Shown piece after piece: positions 37,021-45,709 of a DNA stretch of 64,000 nt. Where the stretch lies: the NCBI RefSeq assembly GCF_014656055.1, contig NZ_BNBR01000001.1, positions 1,240,001-1,304,000 of the forward strand. Reading direction: 5' to 3'. The DNA comes from Streptomyces griseosporeus. Lineage in GTDB: Bacteria > Actinomycetota > Actinomycetes > Streptomycetales > Streptomycetaceae. Below the pieces are notes generated by a model that worked only from the letters and a program-made list of their open reading frames with translations, had not been told where the DNA came from and did not search any database. The position numbers and the translations under genes are program-made. Positions within the stretch are counted from its first letter, which is position 1; each line of letters opens with the position of its first letter.

Positions 37021-38484
37021 ATGGACACCGACGATCTGACCCCGGCCGAACGGCGGGTCCGGGAAGCCTTCGTGACCGGCGCGCACCTGGACTTCCGCCC
37101 CTCCCCCGACGACGACCCCGCCGACGGGGCGGCCTGGGGCCCGGAGCGCACCGTCCGCGCCGAGGTACTGCGGGCCCTCCTGCTCGACGGCCCCCGCCGC
37201 ACCGGCGAGATACCGGCGCTCAACCTGGCGGGCGCCCGGATCACCGGACGGCTCGACCTCCAGTACGCGACCGTCGACCACCCGGTACGGCTGCGGCACT
37301 GCCACTTCGCCGAGGCACCCCGCTGCTACGCGGCCCGGCTGCGCGAACTCAACCTCAGCGAGTCCGTCCTGCCCGGGCTCGTCGCCCACGCCGTGCACGT
37401 CGACGGCGTCCTGCGCATGACCCGCGCCCGGTTCACCGGGACGGTACGGCTCGGCGGAGCGCAGATCAGCGGCAGCCTCTACATGGAGAGCGCCACGATC
37501 GACGCGGGCGACACCGAGGAGCCGGTGCTCCAGCTCAACCCGACGGCCGTCGGCGCCGACCTGTGGGCGCCCGGGTTGCACACCCACGGGCAGATACGCC
37601 TCAACGGGGCGAACGTCGCCGGGACCCTGAACCTCAACGACGCACTGCTCGACCACCCCGGACACGCCGCCCTGGACGCCGAGACCCTCAGCGTCGGCGG
37701 GCATCTGCTGCTGCGCCAGGCCGAGGTGCGCGGCTGGGTCGGTCTGCGCGGCGCGCGCGTCGAGGGGCGGCTGGACCTGTCGTACGCCCGGCTGGCCAAT
37801 CCGGGCGGGCACGCGCTGCGGGTGGCCAGTTCGAGCATCGGTGAGCTGTGGCTGCGCAAGAGCCCGCCCATGGAGGGCGTCCTGAACCTGCGGCGCGCCC
37901 AGCTCGACACGCTGCTGCTGGAACCGGAGGTCGTGCCGGACGAGGTGCTGCTCAGCGACCTCACCTACACCTCCCTGACGCCGCACGAGCCTCCCGAGCG
38001 CCGCCTGCCGATGCTGGAGCGCGACCGGCACGGCTATGTGCCGCACGCCTACGAGCAGTTGACCGCCGCCTACCGGCGCATCGGCGACGACCACGCCGCC
38101 CGCCTGGTGCAGCTCGCCAAACAGCGCCGGCACCGGGGCACCCTGCCCTGGTACGGGCGGCTGTGGGGGCACGTCCAGGACGCCACCGTCGGCTACGGCT
38201 TCCGCCCGCTGCGCGCGGCGGGCTGGCTGCTGTCGCTGCTCGCCGTCGGCTCGGCCGTCTACGCGCTGCACCCGCCGCAACCGCTGAAGGCCGGGGAGGC
38301 ACCGCCGTTCAGCCCGCTGTTCTACACCCTCGACCTGCTGCTGCCGGTGATCTCCTTCGGGCAGGAGTCCTCGTTCGCGCCGACCGGCTGGTACCAGGCG
38401 CTCGCCTACGTCCTCGTCCTCGGCGGCTGGATCCTCGCCACCACCGTCGTCGCGGGCGTCACCCGTACCGTCAGCCGTCCCTGA
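37021..38484 (+). CDS. Beta-helix (pentapeptide-like) protein with C-terminal membrane helices
   Basis: 487 residues. About 70-330 is a run of short repeats such as LNLAGARITGRLDLQYATV, VRLGGAQISGSLYMESATI and VGLRGARVEGRLDLSYARL, giving a right-handed beta-helix pattern related to pentapeptide repeats. A helical basic region follows. Two membrane spans close the protein (AGWLLSLLAVGSAVYAL and ALAYVLVLGGWILATTVVAG), separated by a hydrophobic re-entrant-like segment FYTLDLLLPVISFGQE. Such Streptomyces proteins are often labelled 'oxidoreductase', but no cofactor motif is visible. Function unknown. Confidence 0.75.
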   Translation: MDTDDLTPAERRVREAFVTGAHLDFRPSPDDDPADGAAWGPERTVRAEVLRALLLDGPRRTGEIPALNLAGARITGRLDLQYATVDHPVRLRHCHFAEAPRCYAARLRELNLSESVLPGLVAHAVHVDGVLRMTRARFTGTVRLGGAQISGSLYMESATIDAGDTEEPVLQLNPTAVGADLWAPGLHTHGQIRLNGANVAGTLNLNDALLDHPGHAALDAETLSVGGHLLLRQAEVRGWVGLRGARVEGRLDLSYARLANPGGHALRVASSSIGELWLRKSPPMEGVLNLRRAQLDTLLLEPEVVPDEVLLSDLTYTSLTPHEPPERRLPMLERDRHGYVPHAYEQLTAAYRRIGDDHAARLVQLAKQRRHRGTLPWYGRLWGHVQDATVGYGFRPLRAAGWLLSLLAVGSAVYALHPPQPLKAGEAPPFSPLFYTLDLLLPVISFGQESSFAPTGWYQALAYVLVLGGWILATTVVAGVTRTVSRP

Positions 38485-38600
38485 CGGGCCGTGGGGCGAC
38501 GCGGCCGGGTCCGGACGGATCCCGGCGCCGGGCGGCCTGGCGCCTTCTACAATCACCGGCACCGGCCGCCGCCACCGCCCCCAGACCCCGAAAGGACCCG

Positions 38601-39266
38601 ATGACCAGCGTCGACGAACCGTCACGTCCCGGCGGACGCGACCGTGACGCCGCCCGCACCCGGGCCGAGATCCTCGACGTGGCCACACAGGAGTTCGCCC
38701 GGGCCGGCTACGACGGGGCCCGCGTCGACGAGATCGCCGCCCGCACCCGCACCACCAAGCGGATGATCTACTACTACTTCGGCGGCAAGGAACAGCTGTT
38801 CACGGCCGTCCTGGAGCGGGCGTACGAGGCGGTCCGCGAGGCCGAGCAGCAGCTGGACGTGACGGGCCTGGACCCGGTGGCGGCCGTCCGGCGGCTGGCG
38901 GAGCTGATCTTCGACCAGCACGAGCGGCACCCGGACTTCGTCCGGCTGGCCGGCATCGCGAACATGCGCGGCGCCGAGCACATCGCCGCCTCCGCACAGC
39001 TCGGCCGGGCCGGCTCCCCCGCCCTCGACGTCATCCGCCGCGTCCTGGCCGCGGGGCGGGAGTCCGGCCGGTTCCGAGCCGACGTGGACGCCGTCGACGT
39101 GCACGCGCTGATCAGCTCGTTCTGCTTCTTCCGCATCGCCAACCGGCACACGTTCCGCGCCCTGTTCGACCGGGACCTGGCCGACCCCGCCCGGCGCGGG
39201 CACTACCGCACCCTGCTCGGCGACATGGTGATCGCCTACCTGACGGCGGAACGCCCCGCGGACTGA
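38601..39266 (+). CDS. TetR-family transcriptional regulator
   Basis: 221 residues, ATG 38601 with AAAGGA upstream. The N-terminal HTH is EFARAGYDGARVDEIAARTR then TTKRMIYYYFGGKEQLF, close to the RutR/AcrR type. The helical C-terminal domain with FDQHERHPDFVRLAGIANMRG is of the TetR_C group. The target is not identifiable: the neighbouring genes are a membrane beta-helix gene upstream and a convergent VOC gene, and no palindrome is obvious in the ~115 bp before it. Confidence 0.88.
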   Translation: MTSVDEPSRPGGRDRDAARTRAEILDVATQEFARAGYDGARVDEIAARTRTTKRMIYYYFGGKEQLFTAVLERAYEAVREAEQQLDVTGLDPVAAVRRLAELIFDQHERHPDFVRLAGIANMRGAEHIAASAQLGRAGSPALDVIRRVLAAGRESGRFRADVDAVDVHALISSFCFFRIANRHTFRALFDRDLADPARRGHYRTLLGDMVIAYLTAERPAD

Positions 39267-39283
39267 TCCGGCGGTGCCCTGCG

Positions 39284-39625
39284 CTACGGCCGCGGATGCC
39301 GGGGCTCGTACAGGGAGATCTCGCCGCCCCCGGGCAGCCGGATCCCGGTCAGCCGGCCCCAGGGGGCGTCGACCGTGGGCCCGGTGATCTCCACGCCCCG
39401 GTCGGTGAGGTCGGCGACGGTCGCGGTCAGGTCGTCGCACATCAGCATCAGCTCGTGCGACGGCTCCCCGTCGGCCGGATGGCAGGCCACCTCGGCGGGC
39501 GGTGTGCGGAAGATCAGCCAGCCGTTGCCCGCGTCGACGTGCGGCCAGCCCAGCACGTCCCGCAGGAAGGCCCGGTCCGCCTCGGCGTCCCGCGAGTACA
39601 GCACGACATGCACTCCATCGATCAC
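39284..39625 (-). CDS. VOC-superfamily protein
   Basis: 113 residues, one pair of VOC half-motifs: VHVVLYSRDAEADRAFLRDV...WLIFRTPPAEVACHP and ELMLMCDDLTATVADLTDRG...EISLYEP. Candidate metal-site acids are Glu45-like (AEVACHP) and the terminal Glu of EISLYEP. The size fits a single-domain dimeric member. It is convergent with the TetR gene (17-base gap). Substrate unknown. Confidence 0.78.
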   Translation of the reverse strand: MIDGVHVVLYSRDAEADRAFLRDVLGWPHVDAGNGWLIFRTPPAEVACHPADGEPSHELMLMCDDLTATVADLTDRGVEITGPTVDAPWGRLTGIRLPGGGEISLYEPRHPRP

Positions 39626-39804
39626 GCGGCGAGGCTAGGCCCCGCCCGCCCCGACGGCAAGGACCGCCGCGTACAGGGGCCTCCGGCCAGTGACGGGGTG
39701 TCAGGACCGTTCCGGCGCCGGCGCCGGCGCTCCGCCCGGTCGGCCGGGCGTTCGTCGGACAAATTCGCTATCTGACGACCGGAGCCCCGTGATACACCTT
39801 CGAA

Positions 39805-40578
39805 GTGCACACCATCTTGGAGTTCCCCGAGGTCCTGCGGCTGATCGAAGACCGCTCGGCCGCCTTCCGCGCCGCGCTCGCCTCCGCCCCCGACCTCGAC
39901 GTCCAGGTCCCGACCTGCCCGGACTGGACGCTGCGCGAGCTGGCGCAGCACCTCGGCGACGGCCGCCGCCGCCAGGCCGCCATCGTCACGGCGGGCCCGG
40001 GCGCCGAGCCCCCGGCGAAGACGGACCCGAAGGGCGCCCCGACCGCGCCCCGCGACCGAGAGGCCCTGGACGCCTGGCTCGCCGAGTCGACCGGGCTGAT
40101 GCTCGACGCGCTGCGCGAGGCCGGCCCGGACCGCGGCTGCTGGACCTGGTGGGGCCGCTCGCAGGCCCCGCAGACCAGCGGAGCCGTGGCCCGGCACCAG
40201 ATCCAGGAGATCGCCGTCCACACCTACGACGTCCAGCTCACCCTGGGGGCCGCGCAGCCGCTGCCGGCGGACGTCGCGGTCGAGGGCGTCGACGAGTTCC
40301 TGACGACCGTCTCGGCGACGGACGTCCCCTGGCCGTTCAAGCCGGCGACCATCGACCTGCACGCGGCCGAGGGCGGCTCCTGGCGTCTGACCCTCGACGC
40401 CGACGGCGTGCGCTGCGACGACCTCGCCGCCAACGCGGAGCCGGCCGACCTGACGATGCGGGGCCCGGCGAGCGAACTGGTCCTCTACTTCTACGATCGC
40501 CTCCCGTTCGACGACCTGGAGATCACCGGCGACACCGAGCCGATGGAGCGGCTCGCCGAGTGGGACCCGACCGCGTAG
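39805..40578 (+). CDS. Maleylpyruvate isomerase-family (DinB-like, mycothiol-dependent type) protein
   Basis: 257 residues from GTG 39805. The N-terminal four-helix metal-binding domain has CPDWTLRELAQHLGDGRRRQ and HQIQEIAVHTYDVQLTLG, giving His residues in the DinB/MDMPI pattern. A C-terminal mixed domain holds SELVLYFYDRLPFDDLEITG. Members are mycothiol-dependent isomerases or S-transferases; which reaction applies here is unknown. The upstream 179-bp gap contains a GCCGGC-rich stretch and a GATACACCTT just before the start. Confidence 0.8.
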   Translation: MHTILEFPEVLRLIEDRSAAFRAALASAPDLDVQVPTCPDWTLRELAQHLGDGRRRQAAIVTAGPGAEPPAKTDPKGAPTAPRDREALDAWLAESTGLMLDALREAGPDRGCWTWWGRSQAPQTSGAVARHQIQEIAVHTYDVQLTLGAAQPLPADVAVEGVDEFLTTVSATDVPWPFKPATIDLHAAEGGSWRLTLDADGVRCDDLAANAEPADLTMRGPASELVLYFYDRLPFDDLEITGDTEPMERLAEWDPTA

Positions 40579-40607
40579 AGCGCGCACCCGTCCCGCGTCT
40601 GCCGCTC

Positions 40608-40637
40608 TTGAACCTGACACCAGTGTCAGGGTCGACC
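40608..40637 (+). promoter_or_regulatory. MerR-type promoter with dyad spacer upstream of the MFS gene
   Basis: TTGAAC (40608-40613) as -35, then arms CCTGACAC (40613-40620) and GTGTCAGG (40623-40630) around two bases, then a weak -10 near 40632-40637. A dyad filling a ~18-19-bp spacer is the hallmark of MerR-family activators, which untwist over-long spacers. The transporter start follows at 40646. Confidence 0.55.
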
Positions 40638-40645
40638 CTGCGGGC

Positions 40646-41857
40646 ATGAGCATTCGGACCGAACAGACCTCGCGGCCGGTCGGTGCCCCCGCCCGTGCGC
40701 CGCGCCTTCCCCTGGCCGCCCTACTCGCGCTGGCCACCGCCGTGTTCGTCACGAGCCTCACCGAGACGCTGCCCGCCGGGCTGCTGCCCGCGATGAGCGC
40801 GGGCCTGAAGGTGGGCGAGCCCGCGATGGGGCAGTCGGTGACGATCTACGCCGTCGGCACGGCGCTCACCGCGATCCCGCTGTCGGCGGCGACCGCCGGC
40901 TGGCGGCGCAAGCGGCTGCTGCTGACGGCGATGGCCGGGTTCGCCGCCGCCAACACGGTGACCGCCCTGTCGGCGAGCTATCCGCTGACCATGGCCGCCC
41001 GGTTCCTGGCGGGCGTCGCCGCCGGCCTCGCCTGGGCGCTGCTCGCGGGCTACGCGCGCAGCCTGGTCGCCGCCCCGCTGCGCGGCCGTGCGGTCGCCGT
41101 CGTCATGACCGGCATCCCGGTGGCGCTGTCGCTCGGGGTGCCCGCGGGGACGTATCTCGGTGAACTGCTGGGCTGGCGGGCGGCGTTCGCGCTGATGACC
41201 GCCGTGGCGGTGGCGCTGCTCGGGTGGATCGGCCTGCTGGTGCCGGACCGGCCGGGGCAGGAACGCGGCGCGCGGGCGCCGATGCTGCGGGCTGTGGGCG
41301 TGCCGGGCGTGGTGCCGGTGCTGTTCGTGACGCTGGTGTTCGTGCTGGCGCACACCGTGCTCTACGCCTATGTGGCCGCGTTCCTCGACCACGCCGGGCT
41401 GGGCGGCTCGACCGGCCTGGTGCTGCTGGTGTTCGGGGCGGCGTCCCTGGTGAGCATCTGGTACGTCGGCGCCCGTATCGACCGCCGGCTGCGCGCCCTG
41501 ACCGTGGCGGCCACCCTCCTGGTCGGGGCGGGGGCGGCGCTGCTCGCGGTCTCCGCGCACAGCCTGCCTGCGGTGTACGCCGCCGCCGCGCTGTGGGGGC
41601 TCGGCTGGGGCGGGGTGCCCACGCTGCTCCAGACGGCCGCCGCGGACGCGGGCGGTGAGCACGCCGAGGCGGCGCAGGCGATGCTGGTCACCCTGTGGAA
41701 CGTGGCGATGGCGGGCGGCGGGGTGGTCGGCGGGGTGCTGCTCGACCGGTTCGGCGCGGGCGTGTTCCCGTGGAGCGTGCCGGTGCTGCTGGCGCCGGTC
41801 CTCGCGGTGGTGGTCGGCGCCCGCCGGCACGGCTTCCCGGCGGGGCCGGCGGCCTGA
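40646..41857 (+). CDS. MFS transporter (AraJ/sugar-efflux-like, 12 helices)
   Basis: 403 residues, twelve predicted helices. The start ALATAVFVTSLTETLPAGLL and motif RFLAGVAAGLAWALLAGYAR (with SLVAAPLRGRAVAVVMTGIP following) place it with AraJ/YdhP-type exporters. A proton-coupled drug or sugar efflux role is likely; the substrate is unknown. The only nearby regulatory feature is the MerR-type promoter just upstream. No merR gene is in the window. Confidence 0.85.
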   Translation: MSIRTEQTSRPVGAPARAPRLPLAALLALATAVFVTSLTETLPAGLLPAMSAGLKVGEPAMGQSVTIYAVGTALTAIPLSAATAGWRRKRLLLTAMAGFAAANTVTALSASYPLTMAARFLAGVAAGLAWALLAGYARSLVAAPLRGRAVAVVMTGIPVALSLGVPAGTYLGELLGWRAAFALMTAVAVALLGWIGLLVPDRPGQERGARAPMLRAVGVPGVVPVLFVTLVFVLAHTVLYAYVAAFLDHAGLGGSTGLVLLVFGAASLVSIWYVGARIDRRLRALTVAATLLVGAGAALLAVSAHSLPAVYAAAALWGLGWGGVPTLLQTAAADAGGEHAEAAQAMLVTLWNVAMAGGGVVGGVLLDRFGAGVFPWSVPVLLAPVLAVVVGARRHGFPAGPAA

Positions 41858-41893
41858 CGCGGACGCCGGTCCCGTGCCGGGCCCTCCCTCAGG

Positions 41894-42349
41894 TCAGCCG
41901 GTCCTCTTCGGGATGCCGTACGCCCGCTCCACCCGGATCCGGACGACCAGGCGGCGGTCGCGGACCATCGCGGCGCGGTAGTCGTCCCAGTCGGGGTGCT
42001 CGCCCTGGACGTCCCGGTAGAGGCGGACCAGTTCCTCGACCGTCTCGTCGTAGGGGTCCCCAGCGACCGGGGACAGCTCGGCCGTCCCCTCGGCGACGGT
42101 GTAGGCCCACCGGTCGGCGGAGGTCACGTGGTACGAGGCGCGCGGGTCGCGGCGCAGGTTGCGGGTCTTGGCGCGGTCGTCGGTCACCGAGATCCGGATC
42201 GTGCGCTCGTCCGGGTGGTAGTGGTGGCTGACGTTGGAGAGCTGGGGGCGGCCGTCGCGCCGGAGGGTGACCAGCACCCCGCTGTGGCCCTCGGAGAGCA
42301 GGGCGAGGAGGGCGGCCTCGGTGGCGTCGGGTCCGGTGTGCTGAGTCAT
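41894..42349 (-). CDS. PPOX-class (F420-dependent-type) flavin/deazaflavin oxidoreductase
   Basis: 151 residues from ATG 42349. The split-barrel PPOX fold is seen in GVLVTLRRDGRPQLSNVSHH, IRISVTDDRAKTRNLRRDPR and VVRIRVERAYGI. The Lys/Arg-rich segment after the second strand matches F420-binding members. It is convergent with the MFS gene and divergent from a TetR gene, sharing a short intergenic region with two TetR-type operators. Substrate unknown. Confidence 0.82.
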   Translation of the reverse strand: MTQHTGPDATEAALLALLSEGHSGVLVTLRRDGRPQLSNVSHHYHPDERTIRISVTDDRAKTRNLRRDPRASYHVTSADRWAYTVAEGTAELSPVAGDPYDETVEELVRLYRDVQGEHPDWDDYRAAMVRDRRLVVRIRVERAYGIPKRTG

Positions 42350-42401
42350 GTCTTTCTCAACCCACCACGCAAGAACACCCATTCCCCGCATGTCACAGGC
42401 C

Positions 42402-42416
42402 GTAGACACTGTCTAC
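42402..42416. promoter_or_regulatory. TetR-type operator 1
   Basis: GTAGACACTGTCTAC: perfect 7-bp arms around one base, 23 bases before the TetR gene start and upstream of the divergent PPOX gene. Confidence 0.8.
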
Positions 42417-42425
42417 CCCGCTCTG

Positions 42426-42440
42426 GTAGACAGTGTCTAT
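42426..42440. promoter_or_regulatory. TetR-type operator 2, overlapping the regulator's start codon
   Basis: GTAGACAGTGTCTAT: the same element as operator 1 with one arm mismatch, 24 bases centre-to-centre from it. Its last bases are the AT of the ATG at 42439, so bound repressor would sit on the translation start. The absence of a ribosome site suggests a leaderless message. Confidence 0.78.
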
Positions 42441-43020
42441 GCGGGATGAGGAGTCCGGGCTGCGGGCCCGGCTGGTGGACGTCGGAGTCGAGCTGGTCGC
42501 ACGCGAGGGGGTGCAGGCGCTGACCCTGCGGGAGATCGCCCGCCGGGCGGGGGTCTCGCACGGGGCGCCGCGCCGCCACTTCCCCACCCATCTGGAGCTG
42601 CTGTCGGCCATCGCGCGGCGCGGCTTCGCCGAGCTGGGCGAGCGGGTGGCCGCGGTGCCGGGCGGCGGCGACGCCGACCCGCGCCGCCGGATCGGGGAAC
42701 TGGCGCGTGTGTACCTGGAGTTCGCCTCCGGCAACCCCGGCATGTACGAGCTGATGTTCCGTCACGACCTGCTGGAGAGCGGCCATCTGGGCCTGCGGGA
42801 CACCAGCCTTCCGCTCTTCGGCGTCCTGGTGGACTTCGTCGGCCGGGTCCGGCCCGGCGCCGACGCCCGGGCCGTCGCGGGGGCGCTGTGGGCCAACCTG
42901 CACGGCCTCGCCCAGCTGTGGCGCTGGGGCAGCCTGCAACTGGCCACCGGCTCACAGGACTTCGGGCCCCTGCTGGACACCGTGCTCACCGCGCACCTGG
43001 GCGCCGGGGACGCCCGGTGA
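42439..43020 (+). CDS. TetR-family repressor of the adjacent MFS gene
   Basis: 193 residues from ATG 42439 (GTG 42433 is in frame and also inside the operator). HTH: LTLREIARRAGVSHGAPRRH followed by FPTHLELLSAIA. The C-terminal ligand domain is of the TetR_C_33/AcrR-like sort (YLEFASGNPGMYELMFRHDL). It is coupled to the downstream exporter gene by GTGA, and two operators flank its own start, so autoregulation plus control of the exporter is the natural reading. The effector is presumably an exported toxic molecule. Confidence 0.9.
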   Translation: MRDEESGLRARLVDVGVELVAREGVQALTLREIARRAGVSHGAPRRHFPTHLELLSAIARRGFAELGERVAAVPGGGDADPRRRIGELARVYLEFASGNPGMYELMFRHDLLESGHLGLRDTSLPLFGVLVDFVGRVRPGADARAVAGALWANLHGLAQLWRWGSLQLATGSQDFGPLLDTVLTAHLGAGDAR

Positions 43021-44402
43021 ACCCGCGTCTCGCGCTCGCGGCCAGCGTGGCCGGGGCCGTGGTCGTCGCGCTGGACGGCACGGTCCTCACCGTCGCCCAG
43101 CCCGCGCTCCAGCGCGACCTGGGCGCGTCGTTCGCGGCGGTGCAGTGGACCAGCACCGGGTACCTCATCTCGGTCGCGGGCCTGCTGGTGTTCGCCGGGC
43201 GGCTCGCCGACCGGTACGGGCACCGGCGGCTGTTCGGCATCGGTCTGCTCGGCTTCGGCGCGGTGTCGGCGGGCATCGCGGTGGCGCCCGGCGTCGGCTG
43301 GGTGATCGGGCTGCGGGTCGTGCAGGGCGTGTGCGGGGCGCTGCTGCAACCGGCCACCCTCGGCATGCTGCGCGCCGCGTACCCGCCGGAGGGGCTGCGC
43401 ACCCCGCTGGCCGTGCGCACGGCGGCGATCGGGCTGGCCGCGGCGGCCGGCCCGGTGGTGGGCGGGGCGCTGGTGACGGGGGCGGGCTGGCGGGCGGTGT
43501 TCCTCCTCAACGTCGTCCCGGCCGCGGTGTTCGGCGTGCTCGCGCTGGCCCGGCGGGCGGAGGTGCGCCGACCGGAAGGACGCCATCAGGCAGGCGCTCC
43601 CGCCCTCGACCTGCCGGGCGCGCTCCTGCTCGCCGCACTGCTGACCTGCCTCGTGCACACCCTCGTCGCACTGCCCGCGAGCGGCTGGACCCCGGCGCGG
43701 CTCTGCGGCCTCGCCGCGGCCGCGGGGTGCGCCGTGGCGCTGGTGCGCCATGAGCGCCGTACGCCCGGTCCGCTGCTGCCCGCCGCGGTCGTCGGCGCAC
43801 CGGCCGTCGCCTCGGCGCTCGGCATCCTGGTCGCGGCGTCGGCGGCGCTGCACGGCGCCCTGTTCGCCTGCGTGTACCTGCTCCAGCGCGGGCTCGGCCT
43901 CGACGCGCTGCACTGCGCGCTGCTGAGCCTGCCGCTGGCCGTCCTGATGATCGCCGCCGCGCCCTGCTGCGCCGTGCTGCTGCGCCGCGCCGGTGCCCGG
44001 CGCACGACGGTGTCGGCGATGGCCGTGCTGGCGCTCGGGGTGCTGGTGCTGGACCGGGCCGCCGGACCCCTCGGCTTCGGGGCCGGGTTCGCGCTGCTCG
44101 GCGCCGGGTTCGGCACGGTGATGGTGGCGGCCACCCATGTCGTCGTACGGGAGGCGGAGGCGTCCTCGGCCGGGGTGGCGGGCGGGCTGCAGCAGACCGC
44201 GCTGAACGTCGGTCCGGTGCTCGGCGTGGCCCTGGCGGCGACGCTGACGGACGCGGGCGGGGCCCGGGCGCCGCTGCCGGTGCTGGCGGGGGTCGCGCTG
44301 GTGGGGGCGGTGGCGGGCCGATGGCTGCCGGGACGTTTCTCCGGGGCCGGCGGGGGACACGGCCAAGAGAGGGTTCGTGCCCGTGTTCCCGCGCGACGGT
44401 GA
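43017..44402 (+). CDS. MFS drug exporter (DHA2/EmrB-QacA-like)
   Basis: 461 residues from GTG 43017, overlapping the TetR stop. The first helix has VVVALDGTVLTVAQPALQRD, the motif D1 of 14-helix DHA2 exporters, with GRLADRYGHRRLFGIGLLGF as motif A. The C-terminus is an Arg/Gly-rich tail. It should expel hydrophobic drugs or dyes using the proton gradient and is under the TetR protein encoded upstream. Confidence 0.88.
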   Translation: MNPRLALAASVAGAVVVALDGTVLTVAQPALQRDLGASFAAVQWTSTGYLISVAGLLVFAGRLADRYGHRRLFGIGLLGFGAVSAGIAVAPGVGWVIGLRVVQGVCGALLQPATLGMLRAAYPPEGLRTPLAVRTAAIGLAAAAGPVVGGALVTGAGWRAVFLLNVVPAAVFGVLALARRAEVRRPEGRHQAGAPALDLPGALLLAALLTCLVHTLVALPASGWTPARLCGLAAAAGCAVALVRHERRTPGPLLPAAVVGAPAVASALGILVAASAALHGALFACVYLLQRGLGLDALHCALLSLPLAVLMIAAAPCCAVLLRRAGARRTTVSAMAVLALGVLVLDRAAGPLGFGAGFALLGAGFGTVMVAATHVVVREAEASSAGVAGGLQQTALNVGPVLGVALAATLTDAGGARAPLPVLAGVALVGAVAGRWLPGRFSGAGGGHGQERVRARVPARR

Positions 44403-44465
44403 GGTCTTCGGACGGGTCGGGCGGGTATGCCGGAACGCACCCAGCGGCGCGATGTGAGGAGAGCG

Positions 44466-45695
44466 ATGGCACTGCTGCGACAAGAGGTCGACCCGGCCGA
44501 GGCCGGGCTGGGCGCGAAGGCGCTGGACCGCCTGGACCGGCACCTGGCGCACCTCGTCGACGAGGGCCGGCTGCCGGGTTTCCTGGTGTCCGTCGCCCGC
44601 GGCGGCCGCGTCGCCCACCTCACCGCGCACGGGCTGCGCGATGTCGCCGCGGGGGCGCCCGTCACGCCGGACACGCTGTGGCGGATCTACTCCATGACCA
44701 AGCCGGTGACCGCCGTCGCCGCGCTGCTGCTGGTGGAGGAGGGCCGGCTGGCGCTGGACGACCCGGTCGAACGGCATCTGCCGGCCTTCGCGAACCCGCG
44801 GGTGTACGTGAGCGGAACGGGCGAGGACGTCGTCACCCGGCCCGCCGCCGGACCGATACTGGTCCGGCATCTGATGACCCACACCGCGGGCCTGACCTTC
44901 GCCTTCTACCACACCCACCCGGTCGACGCGCTCTACCGGGCGGCCGGCCTGCACTCCTCGGTGCCCTCCGGCGCGGACCTCGCCGAGACCATCGAGGTGT
45001 ACGCGCGGCTGCCGCTCCAGTTCGACCCCGGCACCCAGTGGAACTACTCGGTCGCCTCCAATGTGCTGGGCCGGGTGATCGAGGTGGTGTCCGGGCAGCC
45101 GCTGGACACCTTCTTCGCCGAGCGGATCCTCGGCCCGCTCGGCATGACCGACACCGGCTTCCAGGTCACGGCCGAGCAGGCGGGCCGGCTCGCCGAGCTG
45201 TACGGCGACACCGACGACGGCGGCATCACGCCGATCCCCGGGCTGCCGGTGCACGGCCGGCCCCGGTTCCTGTCCGGCAGCGGCGGGCTGGTGTCGAGCG
45301 CGCCCGACTGGCACCGCTTCATGGAGTTCCTGCGCCGCCGCGGCGAACTCGACGGCGTCCGCCTGCTCGCCCCCGAGACGGTGGACCTGATGACCCGCAA
45401 CCACCTGCCGGGCGGCGCCGACCTGCGCTCCTTCGGCAGCCGCCCCGCGCACGACGAACCCGGCAACGACGGCGTCGGCTTCGGCCTCGGCGTGTCGGTG
45501 GTGGTCGACCCGGCCCGCACCCAGGCGCCGTCGGGGCTCGGCACGTTCGGCTGGAGCGGCGTCGCCACCACGACCTTCTGGGTCGACCCGGGCCGCGATC
45601 TGACCGTGCAGTTCCTCACCCAGGTGCGGCCCCGCCGCTCGCTGCGGATCTTCCCGGAGCTGAGGCGGCTGGTGCACGAGGCGGTCACCGGCTGA
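44466..45695 (+). CDS. Class-C beta-lactamase-fold serine hydrolase
   Basis: 409 residues from ATG 44466 with GAGGAGA at a good distance. Motifs: nucleophile SxxK in IYSMTKPVTAV, Tyr-x-Asn-like WNYSVASNVLGRVIE, and a C-terminal TFGWSGVATTTFW replacing the KTG box. Related proteins are esterases, D-aminopeptidases or carboxypeptidases rather than antibiotic-resistance enzymes. There is no signal peptide, so it is probably cytosolic. It ends 14 bases from the convergent ribA-like gene. Confidence 0.85.
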   Translation: MALLRQEVDPAEAGLGAKALDRLDRHLAHLVDEGRLPGFLVSVARGGRVAHLTAHGLRDVAAGAPVTPDTLWRIYSMTKPVTAVAALLLVEEGRLALDDPVERHLPAFANPRVYVSGTGEDVVTRPAAGPILVRHLMTHTAGLTFAFYHTHPVDALYRAAGLHSSVPSGADLAETIEVYARLPLQFDPGTQWNYSVASNVLGRVIEVVSGQPLDTFFAERILGPLGMTDTGFQVTAEQAGRLAELYGDTDDGGITPIPGLPVHGRPRFLSGSGGLVSSAPDWHRFMEFLRRRGELDGVRLLAPETVDLMTRNHLPGGADLRSFGSRPAHDEPGNDGVGFGLGVSVVVDPARTQAPSGLGTFGWSGVATTTFWVDPGRDLTVQFLTQVRPRRSLRIFPELRRLVHEAVTG

Positions 45696-45709
45696 CCGCC
45701 TTCACGCCC

